This document shows positions 1-7,455 of a stretch of DNA of 64,000 nucleotides, piece after piece; the first letter of the stretch is position 1; each line of letters begins with the position of its first letter. The translations under genes were made by a program, and so were the position numbers. The notes beneath the pieces are model-generated. The model had not been told where the DNA came from, searched no databases, and was given only the letters and a program-made list of their open reading frames with translations. This DNA is from an uncultured Alphaproteobacteria bacterium (GTDB taxonomy: Bacteria; Pseudomonadota; Alphaproteobacteria; RF32; CAG-239). The DNA is taken from NCBI GenBank assembly GCA_902464275.1, contig CABQIK010000002.1, positions 62,001 through 126,000 of the forward strand, read 5' to 3'.

Positions 1-83
1 TTTAGCGGCGGGGATTTTTACTTAAAAGGTATCTCTTAAAAAAACTGGTGCCGGTTATGTGACTTGAACACACGACCCACGCC
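1..83 (-). pseudogene. partial tRNA-Thr duplicate (3' half only)
   Basis: Bases 1-82 match 276-357 almost base for base. The match covers the terminator arm remnant, the spacer and the tRNA 3' half from the CCA end through the T arm up to the anticodon arm. After that the two copies diverge: the copy here has an anticodon arm that cannot pair properly and no D arm or 5' acceptor strand. It is a truncated tRNA copy on the minus strand, probably left by an unequal duplication or an insertion into a second tRNA gene. Confidence 0.7.
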
Positions 84-260
84 ATTTAGAATGCGGCGAG
101 GATAAAAATTGCTCCGGTGGAGCAATTTTTGACGCAGCGGGATAGTTTGTCGCCAAGGCGGCAAGCGACAGCGCAGGAGCCGCGGCGTTACAAACAGACT
201 GACCGCAGCGAGTTAGCGATTGACCGCAGGGCAGAGCTTACGAGCCAGAGCTAGCAACGC
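84..260. other. GC-rich intergenic spacer with a perfect hairpin
   Basis: No ORF is seen. The stretch contains a perfect 12-bp stem with a 3-base loop at 104-130 (A5TTGCTCC / GGAGCAAT5), which could terminate transcription in either direction. It is followed by a GC-richer segment with short recurring GCGA, GCAG and GAGC words and a GTTTGT...ACAAAC inverted pair. It separates the intact tRNA-Thr from its partial copy and may be an inserted intergenic repeat element. Confidence 0.5.
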
Positions 261-294
261 AAAAATCCCCGTTGCTTTAGCGGCGGGGATTTTT
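261..294 (-). terminator. intrinsic terminator of tRNA-Thr
   Basis: Inverted repeat AAAAATCCCCG / CGGGGATTTTT at 261-271 and 284-294, followed by a T run on the minus strand. It lies 26 bases beyond the tRNA-Thr CCA end in the direction of its transcription. Confidence 0.8.
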
Positions 295-320
295 ACTTAA
301 AAGGTATCTCTTAAAAAAAC

Positions 321-396
<76 letters not shown>

Positions 397-440
397 GCTG
401 TTCTTAAATTACATAAACCGACCTAAAAATCAAGTATTAT

Positions 441-504
441 TTTTGTACAAAAATTTTATCTTTTGTACAAAGTTCTTTACTTCAGGCATAAACAGCGGTA
501 TAGT
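441..504 (+). promoter_or_regulatory. promoter with two upstream palindromic boxes
   Basis: TTTACT at 476-481 and TATAGT at 499-504 are separated by exactly 17 bases, giving a sigma70-type promoter about 30 bases upstream of the ATG at 535. Directly upstream are two copies of the palindrome TTTTGTACAAA (441-451 and 461-471), 20 bp apart, which is two helical turns. This spacing is typical of cooperative binding by a dimeric regulator. No regulator is identified. Confidence 0.65.
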
Positions 505-534
505 ATGCCCAATAACAAACAAATTTTGTAAATT

Positions 535-1161
535 ATGAAAAAAATAAAAGTATTCTCCTCCGCTTTGGAGATACGCCCTGCCAGTACCATTTTCGGTACG
601 GAATTTCAGGCTGTAAAGCTCAGTTTTGAGCAGGCAATGGCTTTCAACTCGGGATTTCACTCATTTGAGCACATGTTGGGAACCTATGGAAAATCAAAGG
701 TTTTAAGGCTTGGCGAACAATATGACGGTTATGTGGCCGTATATTACAACAAATGGCAACAAGACGTAATAAGGTTGCGCGGCGCAGTTGTGCATTTTTC
801 AGAATCTGAGATTCTCAACATGATGCCTTCAGCCTTGCGTGATGCCGCACTCAAAAATGCCGCCTACAAAGTTGTTTACAACACTGCCGGCGGAGAGCAA
901 GTTCAGGGAGCTGCGCTATATGTGTGGACATTCAGCGGCTGTAACTTTGCCAGGCATATTCACGCCCTGCAAACGGAAAGAAAGATGTCGCTTTCTATCT
1001 GTCCTGACGTCTTAGACGCGAGCATCAAGAACAAAATTTTCCAGTCACTGACCGCCGATGAGGCCGTCAGCATTACGGAAGATGAAGATGATGTTTTGCT
1101 AAGCTATCTCGGTAAACCTTTTTACATGAAGTTCATTGTTGAAGTTCCCGATGAGGAATAA
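535..1161 (+). CDS. hypothetical protein (208 aa)
   Basis: I recognise no family. The product is a soluble 208-residue protein with no signal peptide or membrane segment and an acidic C-terminus (EDEDD near residue 183, ending VPDEE). The frame is closed by a strong terminator at 1181-1215, and a clear sigma70-like promoter with palindromic boxes lies upstream, so it is transcribed alone. No convincing Shine-Dalgarno precedes the ATG; the leader from the predicted start site is very short (about 25 bases). Gene status is well supported by promoter, terminator and codon pattern; function is unknown. Confidence 0.8.
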   Translation: MKKIKVFSSALEIRPASTIFGTEFQAVKLSFEQAMAFNSGFHSFEHMLGTYGKSKVLRLGEQYDGYVAVYYNKWQQDVIRLRGAVVHFSESEILNMMPSALRDAALKNAAYKVVYNTAGGEQVQGAALYVWTFSGCNFARHIHALQTERKMSLSICPDVLDASIKNKIFQSLTADEAVSITEDEDDVLLSYLGKPFYMKFIVEVPDEE

Positions 1162-1180
1162 AGCAAAACCGCCTTGATGC

Positions 1181-1215
1181 AAAACCCCGCTAACATATTA
1201 TTTAGCGGGGTTTTT
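1181..1215. terminator. bidirectional intrinsic terminator
   Basis: AAAACCCCGCTAA / TTAGCGGGGTTTTT stem-loop between the convergent genes at 535-1161 (+) and 1236-2921 (-). A runs and T runs on both sides let it serve both strands. Confidence 0.85.
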
Positions 1216-1235
1216 ACTGTAAGCCGTATAAATTA

Positions 1236-2921
1236 TCAGCGCGAATGATTATTTTTTAATGACAATGCCAAAGCGCCGGTTTGGTACTGATTAATCAGAG
1301 TTTGTAATTTTTTAGCTCCAAATTTTTCAGCATAACTGTATACCCTGTCCGTAAAATATGATTTAGGCTGATTTTCAATACCAAAAATTTTACTTTCTAA
1401 AATTTGCTGCGCTCGTTGCACATCTTCTGAAGGCACACGCTTTTCCGTTTGCGCATAAAGCTTGGCAAAAGCTTGCGCAAAATTGTTAATTGACGGCAAC
1501 ACCGGTAAAAATTTGCGCTCTGCAAAAACATCTGCCGCCGCTGACAACATTTTATCATCGGCTTTAGCATAATTTACGTTTTGCAAATTGATGTTTTTAT
1601 CGCTGAACATAGCAAACAATTCAGGGCTTTTAAGTGCCAAAGCTTTGCTGCTCCATGTGCTTTCTGCGCGGTTTAAGGCTTCGCTTTGATTTTTGTTAAA
1701 AGGCCATTTTTCCCACTTGCCAATACTTTCAGGGTCATCCGGTTTGCGGATAGGCATGCCATGCTGCATTGCTGAAAATATATCTTTAACCAGTTGTTCA
1801 TTATTTTGTGCAAGCGCATAATCCAACAAAAAATTATTGTGCTTATCAACGGCAAACAACACATTTTGCGGAACTTTGGCGGCATCAAAATCGCCGGATT
1901 CAATTTGCTTGCAACAATCGGCAAAAGCGGTTTGCATATCGTTTATATAATTTTGATATTTGTTGGCATATACTGCGCCGGCATTGGTAACCTGCGTGGC
2001 AAGCTCTTGTTTTTCAGGGTGCTTAGCAAGCGCCTTATTTAAAATTTGCTGATTGTTTTCAAGCAGATAATCAGTTGATACAACTTCATCAAAAATAAGC
2101 TTAAACATCTCTTCTTCTTTTAAGGCGCCGTCAAGCTTAAACTGATGCGACCAAAAACCGCCGTTATGCCCGTTGCGCCCCGCCATAACCGTGCGATGCA
2201 CCAACAAAACATCAGCATTTTCCGCCATATTAAAAAACAGAGCGTCTTTATCTGATATATCAGCCGTGGTTACATAATGCCGAAAAGTGCCGTCATAAGT
2301 GGCGCGTAAATCTAAACGTTCATCAACCGCGCTTAGCCGAATAAGATTAGTAAAGTTAAACTTGTGACTGTCTAAATCTTTTTCAATATTATTATGCTGA
2401 ACTGCAAAAATTTGTTTTTGAATAACGCGGCGCTCTTCCGCCAAATAACCTAAATCGGTTAAAAGTTCATCAGTTAAACGATTAATACCGTTCAAGATAC
2501 TGCTGCCGTAACAATGTGTGCCGATTATCAGTTTGCGGGCATTGTGCGCGGCTTTCATGGCAGACATACGGTGTAAATTGCCGTTTTCATCACGGGTGGC
2601 AAACAGCGGCACCATAAAATTATCAAAAAAGCTTTGCGCTCGGAGCACACTGGAATCATATTGGTTAGGCTGCCGCTCATAATATAGTGAGCAAATTTTT
2701 ACTTTGCCTTTAAGCTCTTCGGGCAGCATATTCTCAAAAATTTTGCACATACCGTTAGCGGCTTTAGCTTCCGTGCTGCCGCTTCCGGGGAAAATGACAA
2801 TAGTTTTGTAATTATCAAGCAATGAAAAATCTGCCGGAGCCTCGCGCCAATGGCTAGGCGCCTGCAAATCTCGCACTCCAAAGCTGTATTTGGCTAAATC
2901 TTGACTAGCTGCATCGCTCAT
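1236..2921 (-). CDS. hypothetical protein, possible alpha/beta-hydrolase-like with ankyrin-like tail (561 aa)
   Basis: No family is recognised with confidence. Around residues 40-50 there is a beta-strand followed by IFPGSGS, resembling an oxyanion-hole loop. Near residue 137 the strand LIIGTHCYGSS has the small-x-nucleophile-x-small shape of an alpha/beta-hydrolase elbow, with Cys in the nucleophile position. Around residues 355-390 the segment HNNFLLDYALAQNNEQLV looks like a single ankyrin-type repeat. There is no signal peptide. An AGGTG ribosome site precedes the ATG. The gene lies 15 bases downstream of the 591-aa gene on the same strand, so the two probably form an operon. The hydrolase reading is inference only. 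Confidence 0.7.
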   Translation of the reverse strand: MSDAASQDLAKYSFGVRDLQAPSHWREAPADFSLLDNYKTIVIFPGSGSTEAKAANGMCKIFENMLPEELKGKVKICSLYYERQPNQYDSSVLRAQSFFDNFMVPLFATRDENGNLHRMSAMKAAHNARKLIIGTHCYGSSILNGINRLTDELLTDLGYLAEERRVIQKQIFAVQHNNIEKDLDSHKFNFTNLIRLSAVDERLDLRATYDGTFRHYVTTADISDKDALFFNMAENADVLLVHRTVMAGRNGHNGGFWSHQFKLDGALKEEEMFKLIFDEVVSTDYLLENNQQILNKALAKHPEKQELATQVTNAGAVYANKYQNYINDMQTAFADCCKQIESGDFDAAKVPQNVLFAVDKHNNFLLDYALAQNNEQLVKDIFSAMQHGMPIRKPDDPESIGKWEKWPFNKNQSEALNRAESTWSSKALALKSPELFAMFSDKNINLQNVNYAKADDKMLSAAADVFAERKFLPVLPSINNFAQAFAKLYAQTEKRVPSEDVQRAQQILESKIFGIENQPKSYFTDRVYSYAEKFGAKKLQTLINQYQTGALALSLKNNHSR

Positions 2922-2936
2922 ATCAACACCTGTATT

Positions 2937-4712
2937 TTAAGCGGAACGAGCCGCAATTTGTTTTTCAGTTATAATCTTTCTGACTTTTGCATTTGAAACC
3001 TTTTTATCCTGTTTAGAAGCTTTTTTCTGTTCAGGGGCAATGTTTTTATAAAGCGAAGTTTTGTTTAACCCGGCTTTGGCGGAAGCTTCAGCCTTTTGAA
3101 CAATATGTTTGGCAAACGCGGCTTTTTTCTTTTCAGTATCCCATTCGGTGCCGTGGTGCGCTGAAGCATACAACATTCTGGCGGTATCCTGCGCATATTT
3201 AGGCAGCTTGCCAAAGTTTTCTTTATCGGCTTTCATGGCTTCAAAGCTTTCATACTGCTCAGAACGAACCAGCTCTATCGCTTTTTGAATATGCGGATTT
3301 TTAGAAGCCAAATCAGCCGGCAGCGGATATGATTTTTTAACCGGTTTTATCGGCGGTTGGGGCTTAACCATATCTTGCACCATCAGATTAATTTCAGGTT
3401 GGCGCTGCGGTTTAACCATATTTTGCACCTCAAGTTTAACCTCGGTTTGAGCTTCAGGCTTAACTTCAACTGCCGCTTCAGGCTTAACTTCAGTCTGCGG
3501 CGCTTGCGCAACTTCGGCCTGCGGCTCCGGCTCAACAATCAGGCTAACCTCCGGCTGAGGCTCAGGCTTTTTATCTTTAACATTCAGCCCCGACTGCTGA
3601 TAAAGTTCGCGAACTCCTAAATCAGCCTTCTGTTTGCGAACTTTAGCTTTTGTGGCCAAAATATCTGTTCCGCTGTTGGTTTCAACCGCTTCAAGGCCTG
3701 ATGTTTTTTGCGCCATGCAAGCAATTTCAGCCTGTTTGATTAATGTGTCAGCGGCTTTTTCATATAAAACCGAAAGCTTAGCGCACATTTTTTCATAATC
3801 GGAAGCAGTTTTATCGCTGTATAACTGACCTTTCAGCTCGGCATAAGTTTTATAATCTTTTAAGGCGGCAGATTCTTTGCATTTGGCGGCAAGCTCCCCT
3901 ACCAACAAATTGGCAATTTTGCATTGTTTTTTCTGCTCTTTAATTTCAGCATTTTTAGCGGCGCGATTTTTCCACCCCATGGAAAAACCTTTCCAGAAGC
4001 TTATTCTTTTTTCAGGGCGGAAAGGATTGTCAATTTCACCGCGGGCTTTAGCAAGCGCGGCATCAACAACGGTTTTCGGGTTCAGATTAAGCGCCGGAAA
4101 AACCTTATTGCCAAGGCGGCGGCGAGCTTCATTTTGGTAACCTTCAAGCTCTTGGTGCACAATTTTAAGTTTTTCAGAGCGCTGCAGATGGTGTTTGAAC
4201 TTATACATCAGTTTTTCAACCCCCGCGCCGGCATTAAAACCTTTTTCAGCAATTTGCGCCATTAAAGCATCATAGGAATAATCGGCATTGTGCGACATGG
4301 CGGCAATCAGAAACTTTAAGTTAGGATTTGCGCGCAACTTTTCATCTTTGCCGAGGGCAACGGCAACCACGGACGGAATATCGGCGCCAAGTTTTTTTAA
4401 GGCTTTCGGATAACGTTTGTAACCGGCAATAATATCATCTTGCCGTAATTTGCTGAGTTCATATTTTGGATGCTTAAAATCAGCCGTGCCGGCTTTAATC
4501 GCCTGTTCAACACAGCTTAATACCAATTCGGCTCTGATGTCAGGAAGAATATCGCGGTCTGCCAACATGCGATATACGTCTATATCTCTTCCGCCAACCC
4601 CGCGCGAAGCACAAAACTCACGCACTTGCGACAAATTTAAATTGCGCAACTGTTGAAATTCAAGCCATGTTAAGTCCGTAATTGATTTTTTTTCGGTATT
4701 TTCAACTGCCAT
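2937..4712 (-). CDS. hypothetical protein with a Pro/Glu/Val/Lys-rich repeat linker (591 aa)
   Basis: The ATG at 4712 is chosen over an in-frame ATG at 4775 because GGAGGG sits 4-5 bases upstream of it. The N-terminal half (about residues 1-370) is basic, helical and without a recognisable family. Residues about 385-460 are a low-complexity linker of degenerate units such as TEVKPEA, VEVKPEA, TEVKLEV and NMVKPQ. The C-terminal 130 residues are lysine- and alanine-rich. No signal peptide or membrane segment is present. It is the first gene of a probable operon with the 561-aa gene. Such modular proteins are common among lineage-specific genes of host-associated bacteria; function unknown. Confidence 0.75.
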   Translation of the reverse strand: MAVENTEKKSITDLTWLEFQQLRNLNLSQVREFCASRGVGGRDIDVYRMLADRDILPDIRAELVLSCVEQAIKAGTADFKHPKYELSKLRQDDIIAGYKRYPKALKKLGADIPSVVAVALGKDEKLRANPNLKFLIAAMSHNADYSYDALMAQIAEKGFNAGAGVEKLMYKFKHHLQRSEKLKIVHQELEGYQNEARRRLGNKVFPALNLNPKTVVDAALAKARGEIDNPFRPEKRISFWKGFSMGWKNRAAKNAEIKEQKKQCKIANLLVGELAAKCKESAALKDYKTYAELKGQLYSDKTASDYEKMCAKLSVLYEKAADTLIKQAEIACMAQKTSGLEAVETNSGTDILATKAKVRKQKADLGVRELYQQSGLNVKDKKPEPQPEVSLIVEPEPQAEVAQAPQTEVKPEAAVEVKPEAQTEVKLEVQNMVKPQRQPEINLMVQDMVKPQPPIKPVKKSYPLPADLASKNPHIQKAIELVRSEQYESFEAMKADKENFGKLPKYAQDTARMLYASAHHGTEWDTEKKKAAFAKHIVQKAEASAKAGLNKTSLYKNIAPEQKKASKQDKKVSNAKVRKIITEKQIAARSA

Positions 4713-4810
4713 TTTACCCTCCGATGATAGCCTTAATATATTAAAAGAGTGTAGCATATTTTTGTCAAAAGTCAACGTGTTTTTAGTCTATCATTATACA
4801 GTTGTTTAAA

Positions 4811-5089
4811 TTACAATCCGCAAAAAAACGCATACAATAAGGCTAATATCCAAAACAACAGATAAAATAAGGTATATAGGGTCCATTTTGAGGCTAAAAA
4901 CTTAGGAAGTTGTTCTGTTTTGATTAATGGTATTATCAAATATGCAGATAAAAACATTAACACAAAATATCCAACCAAACCGCCTTCTGTATTTTTGCTG
5001 CCACACAATAATTCTGTTGCCATGGCAAAAACATTCGGGATTATTGTGATACCAGTTATAAATAATAAAATTTTACTCATCCGTTGCAT
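4811..5089 (-). CDS. small membrane protein (92 aa)
   Basis: Three hydrophobic segments fill most of the protein (about residues 5-25, 38-57 and 68-90), so it should span the inner membrane three times. AAGGA lies 8 bases before the ATG at 5089. No family is recognised. It stands alone between the preceding operon and the divergent glycosyltransferase gene. AT content is high, as in nearby lineage-specific genes. Confidence 0.65.
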   Translation of the reverse strand: MQRMSKILLFITGITIIPNVFAMATELLCGSKNTEGGLVGYFVLMFLSAYLIIPLIKTEQLPKFLASKWTLYTLFYLLFWILALLYAFFCGL

Positions 5090-5204
5090 GAAATTTATCC
5101 TTTATACAAAACAAAACTTACTATAATAATTTAAAATTTGATTTTAAAAATCAAGCTGAAAATATTTTTATTTACTTGCGCCGCAGACTTGATATATTGA
5201 GTTT

Positions 5205-6239
5205 ATGTCTATTATGAAAACAAATATAAATCCGCTGGTCAGTGTGGTTATGCCGATATTCAAGCATTCTCCCGCGCAGTTAATCAGAGCTGTAAACAGC
5301 ATATTGTTACAAACTTTTACCGACTTTGAATTGATTATCGTTGACGGCAATCCTAATGACGATAACCATAAAATTATCAGCACCATTGCCGACAAGCGGA
5401 TAAAATATTTTAAGGCCATCGGCTATATTAACTGCCTCAATTTGGGAATCGGCAAAAGCCGCGGCAAATATATTGCCTGCATGGAATCTGATGATGTTTC
5501 ATACCCGGAGCGCTTAAAAGAACAGGTTGATTTTTTAAATACGCACCCTGATGTGGATTTATGTTCTTGTTTAGTAAAATTTGTCGGCGATATAAAACCG
5601 CATATTTCGCCCTACACTGCTGATATTTCATTAATCGGATTAATTTCCGCGCCGTGTTTTGTGCATTCTGCCATGATGTTCAGAAAATCATTAAATATTA
5701 AATACGAGCATCTTAAACCGCTGGAAGACTGCTTGTTGTTCAGCAAACTGCTTTTGTCCGGCAAAGAAATGGCAATTATCAATAAAGTGTTGCATGAAAA
5801 CCATATTTCCGCCAAATCTTTAATGAACCGGCATTCCAAGCTTATTAACTGCTATTTTGCCAAAATGAACGCCTTCAGTATTGCAAAATACATCGGTTAT
5901 CAGCTAAGTTTTGCTGATAAAACATTTACCAAACATCATTTTTCCAAACAAGAAGCGTTAGAGTTTTTAGCTTTCAGCCAAGCGGCGCAAAAAGCGTTAC
6001 CAAACCTTAAAATAGCCCAATTATTAGCGCCGTATTTTCATTATATTGCAAGTCATTGCGGGTTTAATATTTATGCTTCTTTTACTTATTATCAAACGTA
6101 TTTTGCTTACGATGTTATGCAAGCCGTTAAAAAAGCCGCAAAGTTTGTGTTTACCGTAAAAAACGAGCGTTTCGGCGGTAAAAAATATAAAGTTTTGCAA
6201 ATTTTCGGCATCAGAATAAAGCTGAAAGCGAAAAAGTAA
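5205..6239 (+). CDS. family 2 glycosyltransferase (344 aa)
   Basis: The N-terminal 220 residues carry the GT2 (GT-A fold) signature. The strand LVSVVMPIFK starts the nucleotide-sugar fold, QTFTDFELIIVDG follows, and ESDDVSYPERL near residue 93 holds the DxD-type metal/nucleotide motif (here ESDD). The C-terminus ends in a short basic segment (KYKVLQIFGIRIKLKAKK) seen in many polysaccharide glycosyltransferases. It should transfer a sugar to a surface glycan at the cytoplasmic side of the membrane; donor and acceptor are not predictable. It resembles the two GT2 genes at 30.9-32.8 kb but lies apart from them. A second possible start is at 5214. Confidence 0.88.
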   Translation: MSIMKTNINPLVSVVMPIFKHSPAQLIRAVNSILLQTFTDFELIIVDGNPNDDNHKIISTIADKRIKYFKAIGYINCLNLGIGKSRGKYIACMESDDVSYPERLKEQVDFLNTHPDVDLCSCLVKFVGDIKPHISPYTADISLIGLISAPCFVHSAMMFRKSLNIKYEHLKPLEDCLLFSKLLLSGKEMAIINKVLHENHISAKSLMNRHSKLINCYFAKMNAFSIAKYIGYQLSFADKTFTKHHFSKQEALEFLAFSQAAQKALPNLKIAQLLAPYFHYIASHCGFNIYASFTYYQTYFAYDVMQAVKKAAKFVFTVKNERFGGKKYKVLQIFGIRIKLKAKK

Positions 6240-6369
6240 TCAGTTATAGCCTATCAAAATAAAAAAACCGCTTGACTTAAAAAGCTTATTATTATAAAGG
6301 TGGGACAGGTTATTTATACGCATACTTGCCTTTTGGTTAGCTGGAGTATAAAAGATTTATATATACTGT

Positions 6370-6446
6370 GGGCCCTTAGCTCAGTTGGTTAGAGCAGACC
6401 GCTCATAACGGCCCGGTCGTTGGTTCAAGTCCATCAGGGCCCACCA
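6370..6446 (+). tRNA. tRNA-Ile2 (anticodon CAT, probably lysidine-modified)
   Basis: A 77-nt cloverleaf with acceptor GGGCCCT/AGGGCCC and encoded CCA, D arm GCTC...GAGC, anticodon loop CTCATAA and T loop TTCAAGT. The anticodon is CAT. The overall sequence resembles bacterial tRNA-Ile(CAT), whose C34 becomes lysidine and which reads AUA, more than elongator tRNA-Met. The anticodon and T stems each seem to carry one mismatch (GACCG/CGGCC, GTTGG/CCATC). A possible promoter, TTGACT at 6272-6277 followed 17 bases later by TAAAGG, lies upstream. Confidence 0.88.
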
Positions 6447-6450
6447 TATA

Positions 6451-6481
6451 AAAACCTCTTCGTAGTGAAGAGGTTTTTTTG
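6451..6481 (+). terminator. intrinsic terminator after tRNA-Ile
   Basis: AAAACCTCTTC / GAAGAGGTTTT stem with a 5-base loop and a run of seven or more T, four bases after the tRNA CCA. Confidence 0.9.
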
Positions 6482-6601
6482 TTTTAAATTCTCAGGTGCG
6501 ATTTTAGCTTAAAATATTGCCTCTATATCCCTTATTTTCCGGCACTTTCCGGTTTTCCATCAATCTCATTTATAGGCGCATTTGCGCGCTGATCTGGTTG
6601 C

Positions 6602-6654
6602 GTATCTATTTTTTATTTTTACCAATTTTCCAAAAAATATACCAAAATAGATAC
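6602..6654. repeat. 53-bp site with 11-bp perfect terminal inverted repeats (candidate attachment site)
   Basis: GTATCTATTTT at 6602-6612 is the exact reverse complement of 6644-6654, enclosing 31 AT-rich bases with an internal ACCA-type pair. Sites of about 50 bp with imperfect dyad symmetry beside the recombinase gene are typical of large serine recombinases. The right arm overlaps AATAGATACTTTTG (6646-6659), which recurs with one mismatch at 30600-30613. A GGTCGG/CCGACC hairpin follows at 6658-6678. Confidence 0.4.
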
Positions 6655-6754
6655 TTTTGGTCGGGACAGAACCGACCATTTTCCCCTTAAAACTAATGCT
6701 TTTTATTCCCAACTGTTCGCGTTTCAAAACCCCTGTTTTTGTGTGCATAAAAAT

Positions 6755-6800
6755 TTTTTCAAATTATGCCGAACGATTTTTTGATTTTGCAGAGTGTTGT
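6755..6800 (+). repeat. 46-bp leader repeat, copy 1
   Basis: This AT-rich leader contains the core TGCCGAACGATTTT and then GATTTTGC and GAGTGTT. It recurs at 9143-9186 with only a few differences. Each copy lies 20-40 bases upstream of a small gene with a good ribosome site (6820 and 9224), so it is probably a promoter/operator shared by two transcription units of the phage-like module. Confidence 0.6.
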
Positions 6801-6819
6801 CTGTTGAAAGGAAAAAACA

Positions 6820-6966
6820 ATGGATACAGACAATGCTTTTGAAACTTTGATTGAACTTCTCTCAACTCCGATAATGATTTTGCTTGATGAGCAAGAGAAT
6901 GGCGGAAAAGTATCTAATTTACTGGATAATAACGAAAAAGAGAGTGTTCATGTCACCAAGAGGTGA
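6820..6966 (+). CDS. small hypothetical protein (48 aa)
   Basis: ATG at 6820 follows AAAGGAAAAAAC, a good ribosome site, and the frame ends at TGA 6964-6966. The peptide has a hydrophobic helix (LIELLSTPIMILLDEQEN) and a polar tail. The next small ORF has a similar LINLIF...LVLIEENKEK layout, suggesting tandem paralogues. It is the first gene after the leader repeat at 6755 and heads the DUF2924-recombinase run. Function unknown. Confidence 0.5.
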   Translation: MDTDNAFETLIELLSTPIMILLDEQENGGKVSNLLDNNEKESVHVTKR

Positions 6967-6969
6967 CCA

Positions 6970-7062
6970 ATGGATAATTTAATCAATTTAATATTTAGTG
7001 CCGTTCTGGTGTTGATAGAAGAAAACAAAGAAAAAGACACAAAAGGAGAAACCGATGATTAA
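6970..7062 (+). CDS. small hypothetical protein (30 aa)
   Basis: A 30-codon ORF starting three bases after the previous stop and overlapping the DUF2924 start at 7055 by 8 bases. This layout fits translational coupling. The hydrophobic first half (LINLIFSAVLVLIEE) resembles the 48-aa neighbour. It may be a coupling peptide rather than a functional protein. Confidence 0.4.
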   Translation: MDNLINLIFSAVLVLIEENKEKDTKGETDD

Positions 7063-7453
7063 GGTGGATTTAAATGTGGACTTGCGCAAAATCCCGTCTC
7101 TCACATTTCCTGAACTGAAGGAATATTATGAGGCTCTGTTTAACATACCGACAACTTCTACCCGCAAGGAATATTATGTCTGGCGCATTACCAATAAATT
7201 GCAGGAAATGCGCTTCGGCGGGCTGGATAACAAAACACGCCGGATGTTAGAGAATATGGAAATTAAGGAATTAAGCGAGCATAAAATGGTTGCCGGTATT
7301 GAGCTCGTGAAAAAATACAAAGGTGCAACTTATAAAGTGCGCGTTGTCAACGGCGGTTTTATGATGGACGGTGAGACATATAAATCGCTCGGTGCGGTGG
7401 CCAGAACCATTACCGGGCGCAAAATTTCGGGACAGGCATTTTTCGGAGTATAG
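7055..7453 (+). CDS. DUF2924 family protein (132 aa)
   Basis: The protein looks like DUF2924, a small family usually encoded just before large serine recombinases in alphaproteobacterial prophages and islands. The pattern here is a helical N-terminus (LTFPELKEYYEALFN), a basic middle (RKEYYVWRITNKLQEMRFGGL) and a C-terminal segment with YKGATYKVRVV, followed by SLGAVARTITG. The C-terminal half resembles small DNA-associated folds with a GxxYxSLxxxARxxTG-type ending. AAAAGGAG precedes the ATG. The recombinase starts two bases after its stop, so the two are one operon. It may be a recombination accessory factor, but that role is not proven. Confidence 0.8.
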   Translation: MIKVDLNVDLRKIPSLTFPELKEYYEALFNIPTTSTRKEYYVWRITNKLQEMRFGGLDNKTRRMLENMEIKELSEHKMVAGIELVKKYKGATYKVRVVNGGFMMDGETYKSLGAVARTITGRKISGQAFFGV

Positions 7454-7455
7454 CG

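Noticed and set aside
2699..2881. Extra frames within the 561-aa and 591-aa genes
   Set aside because: They follow the codon pattern of the main frame and encode basic, low-complexity strings.
6370..6446. tRNA-Ile as the integration site of the island
   Set aside because: No copy of the tRNA 3' end is found at the right side of the island near 30.5 kb, and large serine recombinases seldom use tRNA genes.
6566..6748. A 60-codon minus-strand ORF before the recombinase module
   Set aside because: It runs through the inverted-repeat site and AT-rich DNA, has no ribosome site and an odd composition; best seen as non-coding.
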